Below, in pieces: positions 1-4,973 of a stretch of DNA of 5,522 nt. Position 1 is the first letter of the stretch; each line of letters begins with the position of its first letter. The notes beneath the pieces are model-generated. The model did not search any database and was not told the origin of the DNA. It saw only the letters and a program-made list of their open reading frames with translations. A program made the translations under genes and the position numbers. The stretch is from JBCBST01 sp039819115 (lineage in GTDB: Bacteria; Bacteroidota; Rhodothermia; Balneolales; Balneolaceae). The stretch covers positions 1-5,522 of the forward strand of contig JBCBST010000174.1 in assembly GCA_039819115.1 (NCBI GenBank). The letters are read 5' to 3'.

Positions 1-61
1 AGAAGATATCAACCGGATTATTGACAAAACCCTTTATCATCTTAAAGCACGGCTCCGATAA
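1..61 (+). CDS. 3' end of an unidentified upstream gene (partial)
   Basis: An open frame enters from the left edge (codons in phase from base 2) and ends at TAA 59-61. The visible C-terminus is 19 residues, EDINRIIDKTLYHLKARLR. It is charged, probably helical, and too short for me to assign a family. I chose this frame because it stops only 2 nt before the hisS ATG, the tight spacing expected of co-directional genes in one operon. Another frame is also open across this short stretch, so the reading is probable and not certain. If correct, hisS is likely co-transcribed with this gene and has no promoter of its own in the window. Confidence 0.45.
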   Translation, partial: EDINRIIDKTLYHLKARLR

Positions 62-63
62 CC

Positions 64-1332
64 ATGGCCAAAACCAAATATACGACCCACCTAGGTATGG
101 TGGATATTTTACCGGACGAAACCCCCACCTGGAGAGCACTGGAATTCCTGATTCATAAGGAAGCTGCTCGTTTTGGTTTTGAAGAAATACGAACCCCGAT
201 TCTCGAACAAACACAGCTCATCGTACGCGGACTTGGACAACTAACCGATATTGTCAGTAAAGAGATTTTCGCTTTTGAGAAGGGAGACAGTCATTACGTG
301 TTACGGCCTGAGTTGACGGCTCCGGTTGTACGCTCCTTTGTTCAACATCATTTGCAGCAACGTGGCGGAGTGCAAAAGCTATATTACATTGGCCCCATGT
401 TCCGGGCTGAACGCCCTCAGAAAGGCAGGCAGCGTCAGTTTCATCAATTTGGAGTCGAACTGATCGGCGGGGCTGGTCCTTTTGCCGACGTGGAATGTAT
501 CTCATTTATGATGAGCATTTATAAACGAATCGGGATACAGAATTTCACCCTCAAGCTCAATTCGGTTGGAGACCCCGAGAGTAGATCAAGCTACAAAGAA
601 GCGCTAAAGAACTACCTTAAACCGCACCTGGACCAGTTAAGTGAACTCTCCAGGAAACGGTTCGAGACCAACCCGATGCGTATTTTAGATTCCAAGGAAC
701 CTGAAGATCAGGATTTTATTCAAAAGGCGCCGGTTATCCAGGAGTATCTGAATGAAGAATCAACCAACCACTTTGAAGAAGTGAAACGATTGCTCACTTC
801 GCTTAACATTGAATATACGCTGGATCCATACCTGGTACGGGGCATGGATTATTATACACGTACTGCCTTCGAGCTGACAAGCTCCGACCTTGGCTCTCAG
901 GATGCCTTAGCAGGTGGAGGGCGTTACGATTTATTGGTGGAAGAAATTGGCGGTCAACCAACGCCGGCTGTAGGCTTTGCGGCCGGGATGGAACGCCTCT
1001 TAATTGCCTGTTCGGAACTGAATATTACGCTCGCAGAACCGAAAGCTCTTGATGTTTATGTAGTCACACTTGGAGAGAAGGCCCGGGACTGGGGTATTCA
1101 GCAGTTGCCATCCATCAGAAATAACGGGCTATCGGTTACTATCGATTATCAAGGACGATCGATGAAGGCCCAAATGAAAGAAGCAAATCGGGAACAGGCT
1201 CGCTTTGCACTTATCGCAGGTGATAATGAACTGGAAACTGGTCTTTTCGTACTCAGAGATATGACGAAAAGTGAAGAAACCTCCCTTACCCTGTCGGAAG
1301 CTATACAACATATTCGGACTCAGGTAAACTAA
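64..1332 (+). CDS. hisS: Histidyl-tRNA synthetase (class II)
   Basis: This cytosolic enzyme charges tRNA-His with histidine using ATP. The 422 residues match the usual bacterial length (E. coli about 424), so the gene is complete. The class II catalytic domain comes first. A motif 1 region with GMVDILPDE lies near residues 11-19. Motif 2, FRAERPQKGRQRQFHQ, is at 113-128 with the ATP-contacting Arg114. NPMRILDSK is at 203-211 in the insertion region. The histidine-specific signature LVRGMDYYTRTAFE is at 257-270, with catalytic Arg259. AGGGRYD is at 283-289, and motif 3, GFAAGMERL, is at 304-312 with Arg311. The C-terminal anticodon-binding domain spans about 328-415. ATG 64 is chosen because the protein then begins just before motif 1, as in the family. 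No Shine-Dalgarno sequence precedes it. It follows the upstream stop by 2 nt. All key residues are present and nothing suggests damage. The sequence is the common bacterial type, not the eukaryote-like one. Confidence 0.98.
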   Translation: MAKTKYTTHLGMVDILPDETPTWRALEFLIHKEAARFGFEEIRTPILEQTQLIVRGLGQLTDIVSKEIFAFEKGDSHYVLRPELTAPVVRSFVQHHLQQRGGVQKLYYIGPMFRAERPQKGRQRQFHQFGVELIGGAGPFADVECISFMMSIYKRIGIQNFTLKLNSVGDPESRSSYKEALKNYLKPHLDQLSELSRKRFETNPMRILDSKEPEDQDFIQKAPVIQEYLNEESTNHFEEVKRLLTSLNIEYTLDPYLVRGMDYYTRTAFELTSSDLGSQDALAGGGRYDLLVEEIGGQPTPAVGFAAGMERLLIACSELNITLAEPKALDVYVVTLGEKARDWGIQQLPSIRNNGLSVTIDYQGRSMKAQMKEANREQARFALIAGDNELETGLFVLRDMTKSEETSLTLSEAIQHIRTQVN

Positions 1333-1366
1333 TAGCTCATAATCATCATTTTTGAACGCATCTGAA

Positions 1367-1394
1367 AGAATTATTGTCTATTCTGGCTAATTCT
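1367..1394. repeat. Inverted repeat AGAATTA/TAATTCT before the antiporter gene
   Basis: Two perfect 7-base arms, AGAATTA (1367-1373) and TAATTCT (1388-1394), are separated by 14 nt in the 88-nt spacer between hisS and the antiporter gene. The right arm is followed by AAAC. A closely similar repeat lies at 4404-4430 before the rrf2 gene. The element ends 26 nt before the antiporter start codon, so it could be an operator or a 5'-UTR hairpin. There is no following T-run, so it does not look like an intrinsic terminator for hisS. Its function is unknown. Confidence 0.4.
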
Positions 1395-1420
1395 AAACAC
1401 GAATTGAATCCATACAAGAT

Positions 1421-3217
1421 ATGGGCGAACACATTTTGTTAGGCCTTACCGGTGTCGTAGTTTTTGGCGTTAGTGCTCAATGGCTTGCATGGAAAACCAG
1501 GCTTCCTGCCATTCTCGTGCTGTTGGCTTGTGGTATTATTGCAGGTCCGGTTACCGGTCTTTTAAACCCCGATGAACTCATGGGCGATTTACTTAGCCCT
1601 TTTGTGTCTATATCGGTTGCCATTATTCTCTTCGAGGGCGGGTTAAGCCTCCGTATGTCAGAGTTTAGACAAATCGGGGGAGTGGTCATTAAATTGATCA
1701 CCATAGGGGTATTGGTTACGTGGGTATTGGCCGCACTGGCAGCATTTCTCTTCCTGGAGCTGGGTTTTGAATTATCTGTTCTGTTTGGAGCCATACTTAT
1801 TGTGACAGGCCCAACCGTTATTATACCCCTGTTGCGTCAGGTACGTCCCACAGAAACCGCAGGCTCCGTTCTTAAATGGGAAGGCATTGTAAACGATCCT
1901 ATTGGTGCCATGATGGCGGTTCTTGTATTCGAGATTATCCTTTCAGGCGGTTTTGAGAACATTTCCGGAAAGGCAGGCCTGGTCATTGTAACAACGATTG
2001 TAAACGGATCCTTTTTTGGATTACTGGCTGCCGGCATACTCTATTTTACGCTCAAAAAACACTGGATTCCGGATTTTCTCCAAAACCCGGTAACGTTGAT
2101 GTTGGTAGTCGCAGCCTTTACTGCATCCAATATGCTTCAACATGAATCGGGTTTACTTGCTGTAACTGTAATGGGTATAGCTCTCGCCAATCAGCGAAGT
2201 GTTCGTGTGCATCACATCATAGAATTTAAAGAAAACCTGCAGGTACTTCTGATCTCAGCACTTTTCATCTTGTTAGCCTCGCGCTTGAAGGTAGAACACC
2301 TGAGTTATTTCAATTGGTCGAGTGCTGCGTTTATGGCTGCTCTGTTTTTTATAGTTAGACCTGCTATGGTATTTGCTTCTACCATTGGCTCTAAATTAAC
2401 CCTTCAGGAAAAAGCGTTTCTTTCCTGGATGGCTCCCCGGGGAATTGTAGCGGCCGCGATTGCCGCCATCTTCGCCTTACGTCTGGAGCAAGAGGGATTT
2501 GCAGATGCCGATCGGCTGGTACCATATACTTTCGTGGTGATCATAGCCACCGTTACCGTGTATGGACTTACAGCAAGTCCGGTTACCCGATTACTGGGAG
2601 TGGCTAAACCCCGACCAACCGGATTGATGTTCGTGGGTGCTCACGATTGGGCATTACGAATGGCCTCTATCCTTAAGGACCTGGGCAAGCAAATAATTTT
2701 AGTTGACTCCAACAAGGAAAACATCAGGAAGGCGAACGAACAGGAGCTAACCGCGTACCAGGCTAATATTCTATCCGATTATGCCACAGAAGAGCTTGAT
2801 CTTGAAGGCGTAGGTACTCTCTTGGCACTAACTCCGAATGATGAAGTCAATTCCCTAGCCTGCCTTCGGTTTTCGGAAGAATTCGGAAGCTCGCGCATTT
2901 TTCAACTCCCGCTGTCTTCTTCCATCAAACAAGAATCCGATAGTTCAAGTGTACTTAAGGGACGAACGTTGTTCCATCAGGATCTGGAGTACAAAACCAT
3001 CTCCCGACTTATTGGAAGCGGGTATCATATTGAAGCCCTGAAGGTTCCTGAAGGGTTCAATCTGCGTAAGTTGGATTCCACCGATGGTCCAAGGGCATAT
3101 GCGTTGCTCTTAGCCTCCTCTACAAAAGATGCGGAACTATACTCCGTTGATAATATTCCTACTCCGCAAGTTGGGGACACCCTTATCATGCTGGCCCCGA
3201 AAGATTTTCAGATTTAA
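1421..3217 (+). CDS. CPA1/NhaP-type cation:proton antiporter with C-terminal Rossmann-like (TrkA-N-like) domain
   Basis: This inner-membrane antiporter exchanges Na+ (or K+) for H+ to control pH and salt. Residues 1-395 are strongly hydrophobic, with about a dozen membrane segments. Family landmarks are LFEGGLSL at 70-77, TGPTVIIPLLR at 129-139, WEGIVNDP at 153-160, ESGLLAVTVMG at 242-252 and MAPRGIVAAA at 337-346. Asn158-Asp159 is the CPA1 ND motif and Asp159 is the expected ion/proton carrier. The cytosolic tail (about 400-598) begins with a beta-alpha-beta unit, LMFVGAHDWALRMA at 402-415 and ILVDSN at 426-431. This resembles the TrkA-N/RCK fold but lacks a clean GxGxxG, so nucleotide binding is uncertain. 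The tail suggests gating by a cytosolic ligand. The 598-residue length fits tailed antiporters and the gene looks intact. An in-frame stop at 1394-1396 limits the start, and ATG 1421 is the first ATG after it. I see no clear ribosome-binding site. lysA follows after 11 nt. Ion specificity cannot be read from the sequence. Confidence 0.92.
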   Translation: MGEHILLGLTGVVVFGVSAQWLAWKTRLPAILVLLACGIIAGPVTGLLNPDELMGDLLSPFVSISVAIILFEGGLSLRMSEFRQIGGVVIKLITIGVLVTWVLAALAAFLFLELGFELSVLFGAILIVTGPTVIIPLLRQVRPTETAGSVLKWEGIVNDPIGAMMAVLVFEIILSGGFENISGKAGLVIVTTIVNGSFFGLLAAGILYFTLKKHWIPDFLQNPVTLMLVVAAFTASNMLQHESGLLAVTVMGIALANQRSVRVHHIIEFKENLQVLLISALFILLASRLKVEHLSYFNWSSAAFMAALFFIVRPAMVFASTIGSKLTLQEKAFLSWMAPRGIVAAAIAAIFALRLEQEGFADADRLVPYTFVVIIATVTVYGLTASPVTRLLGVAKPRPTGLMFVGAHDWALRMASILKDLGKQIILVDSNKENIRKANEQELTAYQANILSDYATEELDLEGVGTLLALTPNDEVNSLACLRFSEEFGSSRIFQLPLSSSIKQESDSSSVLKGRTLFHQDLEYKTISRLIGSGYHIEALKVPEGFNLRKLDSTDGPRAYALLLASSTKDAELYSVDNIPTPQVGDTLIMLAPKDFQI

Positions 3218-3228
3218 GTTTTCTATTC

Positions 3229-4398
3229 ATGTTTACCGAAGCTCACGTCGATTTTTTTAATCAACAACCTACCCCATTTTATTATTACGATATGGACCTG
3301 TTGAACCTCACCCTTCGGCAAGTGAAGAAATGGGGATTAAGCAAAGGATTTCATGTTCATTATGCACTGAAAGCAAACAACCACATTCAGCTTTTACAAC
3401 GCCTTCAGGAAGCCGGGTTAGGTGCAGATTGTGTGAGCGGGGGGGAGATTGAACGTGCTATTGAGGGTGGATTCTCACCTGATCAAATAGCATTTGCTGG
3501 TGTAGGAAAATCGGATCAAGAGATCGAACTTGCGCTTTCACTCAACATTTTTTGTTTTAATGTAGAGTCCATTGAAGAACTCACCGTACTTAACGAAATA
3601 GCAGGAAAAAAAGGCCAGGTTGCTCCAATAGCACTTCGCATTAATCCTGATGTGGATGCAAAAACCCATCGCTACATTACCACTGGCCTTTCCGAAAACA
3701 AGTTCGGTATAAATGAAGAAAGCCTGGCTGAAGCCCTTACGTTGGTTCATGAACTGGATCATATTCAGCTCATCGGCATACATTTTCACATTGGTTCTCA
3801 AATCAACCAACTTGAACCCTTTCAAAAACTGGTTCGACGAGCCAATGAACTAAACCAGCATATTGAAGCTCAGGGGCATCACTTAACGGTAATTAATGTG
3901 GGTGGAGGTTTTGGAATCAACTATGAAGCACCGGATGCCGAACCCATCCCTGATTTTGAACGATTCTTTGGGTTGTTTGAATCATCTATGAATTTAAAGA
4001 ACCATCAACAGCTACATTTTGAATTGGGAAGATCGGTTGTCGGACAATGCGGAAGCCTCATCACAAAAGTGCTGTACACCAAGCCAGGACGTACCAGGAA
4101 ATTTGCTATTGTTGACGCTGGTATGACGGAACTGCTCCGGCCTGCCCTTTATCAGGCCACACACCATATGGAAGTACTTACTTCTGATTTACCACCCGAA
4201 ACCTACGATATCGTAGGACCCATTTGTGAAAGCTCTGATACCTTCAGGAAGTCGGTTGAACTTTCCGGGCTACAACGAGGCGATATTATCGCTATGCGAA
4301 GCACCGGCGCCTATGGCGAGGTAATGACAAGTCGCTATAACTTAAGGCCCCAAAACCCCTCCGTTTTTTCTTCCCAGATACCGGCATTAGCGACCTGA
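3229..4398 (+). CDS. lysA: Diaminopimelate decarboxylase
   Basis: This PLP-dependent cytosolic enzyme decarboxylates meso-diaminopimelate to L-lysine, the last step of the DAP pathway. It has a fold-type III barrel followed by a beta domain. Lys48 in HYALKANN (44-51) is the expected PLP Schiff-base lysine. HFHIGS at 185-190 and the phosphate-binding GGGFGI at 225-230 follow. ELGRSVVG (265-272) corresponds to the family's E-x-GR motif. MTELLRPALY (299-308), CESSD (333-337, Cys333 expected to act across the dimer interface) and TGAYG (359-363, Tyr362 near PLP) complete the active site. At 389 residues it is shorter than E. coli LysA (about 420), but no motif is missing. It is stand-alone and not fused to aspartokinase. 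ATG 3229 places the N-terminus just before the conserved TPFYYYD segment. The 11-nt gap to the antiporter gene has no promoter, so the two are probably co-transcribed. No lysine riboswitch is visible. An ornithine or carboxynorspermidine decarboxylase relative is less likely because CESSD and the DAP-type motifs match LysA. Confidence 0.95.
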   Translation: MFTEAHVDFFNQQPTPFYYYDMDLLNLTLRQVKKWGLSKGFHVHYALKANNHIQLLQRLQEAGLGADCVSGGEIERAIEGGFSPDQIAFAGVGKSDQEIELALSLNIFCFNVESIEELTVLNEIAGKKGQVAPIALRINPDVDAKTHRYITTGLSENKFGINEESLAEALTLVHELDHIQLIGIHFHIGSQINQLEPFQKLVRRANELNQHIEAQGHHLTVINVGGGFGINYEAPDAEPIPDFERFFGLFESSMNLKNHQQLHFELGRSVVGQCGSLITKVLYTKPGRTRKFAIVDAGMTELLRPALYQATHHMEVLTSDLPPETYDIVGPICESSDTFRKSVELSGLQRGDIIAMRSTGAYGEVMTSRYNLRPQNPSVFSSQIPALAT

Positions 4399-4403
4399 TT
4401 TTC

Positions 4404-4430
4404 AGAATCAGAGAAAATTAGATTGATTCT
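4404..4430. repeat. Inverted repeat AGAATCA/TGATTCT after lysA, before the rrf2 gene
   Basis: Perfect 7-base arms AGAATCA (4404-4410) and TGATTCT (4424-4430) flank 13 nt. The right arm is followed by AAAC, exactly as in the similar repeat at 1367-1394, so the two loci share the 9-mer ATTCTAAAC. The left arm can alternatively pair with the bases around the lysA stop: CTGATT 4395-4400 with AATCAG 4406-4411. It could be an operator or an RNA hairpin at the lysA 3' end. No T-run follows it. Confidence 0.4.
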
Positions 4431-4456
4431 AAACTAGGTTGTTCTTAAAATCTAAT
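4417..4456. repeat. 8-bp inverted repeat bracketing the putative rrf2 promoter
   Basis: The arms ATTAGATT (4417-4424) and AATCTAAT (4449-4456) are perfect complements separated by 24 nt. The left arm overlaps the proposed -35 box by two bases and the right arm overlaps the -10 box. A dimeric regulator, or two dimers, could block RNA polymerase here, but the spacing is wide and the sequence is AT-rich, so chance is possible. Confidence 0.3.
4423..4451 (+). promoter_or_regulatory. Candidate promoter for the rrf2-ccoI unit
   Basis: TTGATT (4423-4428) and TAAAAT (4446-4451) are separated by exactly 17 nt and match the general bacterial -35 and -10 boxes at 4/6 and 5/6 positions. Transcription would begin near 4458, giving a leader of about 40 nt. 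It is the best promoter I can find in the lysA-rrf2 gap. The Bacteroidota-type box TAnnTTTG is not clearly present, so the call depends on which consensus this organism uses. Confidence 0.35.
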
Positions 4457-4478
4457 ATGGATATTCGAATATGAATAT
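4455..4478. promoter_or_regulatory. Imperfect 24-bp palindrome, candidate Rrf2 operator
   Basis: The core ATATTCGAATAT (4461-4472) is a perfect 12-bp palindrome. After two mismatched base pairs the symmetry resumes with ATAT at both ends (4455-4458 and 4475-4478), so 20 of 24 positions are symmetric. It begins 4 nt after the proposed -10 box and ends 18 nt before the rrf2 start codon. Its size suits a dimeric winged-helix regulator of the Rrf2 family, whose members often repress their own promoters. Binding by the neighbouring protein is inference. Confidence 0.45.
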
Positions 4479-4485
4479 AGGATAT

Positions 4486-4489
4486 AGGA
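4486..4489 (+). promoter_or_regulatory. Shine-Dalgarno-like AGGA before the rrf2 gene
   Basis: AGGA lies 7 nt before ATG 4497, a normal ribosome-binding distance, and supports that start. It falls in the second copy of a tandem ATATAGG duplication (4475-4481 and 4482-4488). It is the only convincing Shine-Dalgarno-like site among the gene starts in this window. Confidence 0.45.
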
Positions 4490-4496
4490 ACACGGG

Positions 4497-4955
4497 ATGA
4501 AATTACTCTCTCAAGGCACACAATATGCGATCTCGGCATTGATCGTGATCTCTAAGAATCCGGATGGTGGTGCTATTTCAGCCGCCGAGCTAGCCAAATC
4601 TTTGGACTGCCCGGCGGCTTATCTTTCTCAGATACTCTCCAAGCTTAAACCTTCCGGGGTGATTAAATCCCAGCGTGGGCTTAATGGAGGTGTTTATTTA
4701 GGAAGACCTACGCACGACATCACCGTCTATGAAGTAATAACAGCTATAGATGGCGACTCTTTTTTCAATTCCTGTTTTATGGGTATTGAGGGTTGTGGAA
4801 GTATTGAAGCCTGCCCGTTCCATCATATTTGGAGTATTGAGCGTGAAAAGATTAAAGAATGGCTGCAAACAACCACCTTCAGTGACATCACAAAGATCAT
4901 GTCTCAAGACTGGTTCGATGTACGCCTTTCCTTCACAAATGGAGCAAGTATTTAA
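4497..4955 (+). CDS. Rrf2-family transcriptional regulator, probable Fe-S cluster sensor
   Basis: This DNA-binding regulator of 152 residues has a typical length for the IscR/NsrR/RirA family. The N-terminal winged helix spans about 1-75, with the helix-turn-helix around AISAAELAKSLDCPAAYLSQ (26-45). The wing is QRGLNGGVYLGRP (59-71), matching the family's G-x-GG-Y-L pattern. The dimerisation helix and cluster region follow, with Cys93, Cys100 and Cys106 (spacing X6, X5) and His109. His109 is three residues after the last Cys, where E. coli IscR has its cluster ligand His107. This predicts a 2Fe-2S or 4Fe-4S cluster that senses oxygen, redox state, NO or Fe-S supply. Cys38 in the helix-turn-helix is extra. 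ATG 4497 is favoured by the MKLLSQGTQYAI start usual for the family and by AGGA 7 nt upstream. The ccoI-like gene follows after 18 nt, suggesting control of cbb3 oxidase maturation. Family assignment is firm, but I cannot choose between IscR-, NsrR- and RirA-like roles. Confidence 0.93.
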   Translation: MKLLSQGTQYAISALIVISKNPDGGAISAAELAKSLDCPAAYLSQILSKLKPSGVIKSQRGLNGGVYLGRPTHDITVYEVITAIDGDSFFNSCFMGIEGCGSIEACPFHHIWSIEREKIKEWLQTTTFSDITKIMSQDWFDVRLSFTNGASI

Positions 4956-4973
4956 CTCGGGTAAGCTGTTTTA

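Noticed and set aside
254..505. Open frames on the - strand opposite hisS, and likewise opposite the antiporter, lysA and rrf2 genes
   Set aside because: All are antisense to genes with full family motifs and show no recognisable protein features of their own.
1333..1420. Promoter for the antiporter gene
   Set aside because: TTGAAC (1352-1357) and TTGTCT (1374-1379) have no acceptable -10 box at 16-18 nt. TATTCTGG (1379-1386) matches the Bacteroidota TAnnTTTG box at only 4 of 6 defined positions, with poor spacing to TTTG. A promoter is likely in this gap but I cannot place it.
3218..3228. Lysine riboswitch before lysA
   Set aside because: The gap to the antiporter gene is only 11 nt, far too short for a lysine riboswitch.
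4395..4420. Possible intrinsic terminator after lysA
   Set aside because: The CTGATT/AATCAG hairpin has only 6 mostly A-T pairs and is followed by AGAAAATTAG, not a T-run on the + strand.
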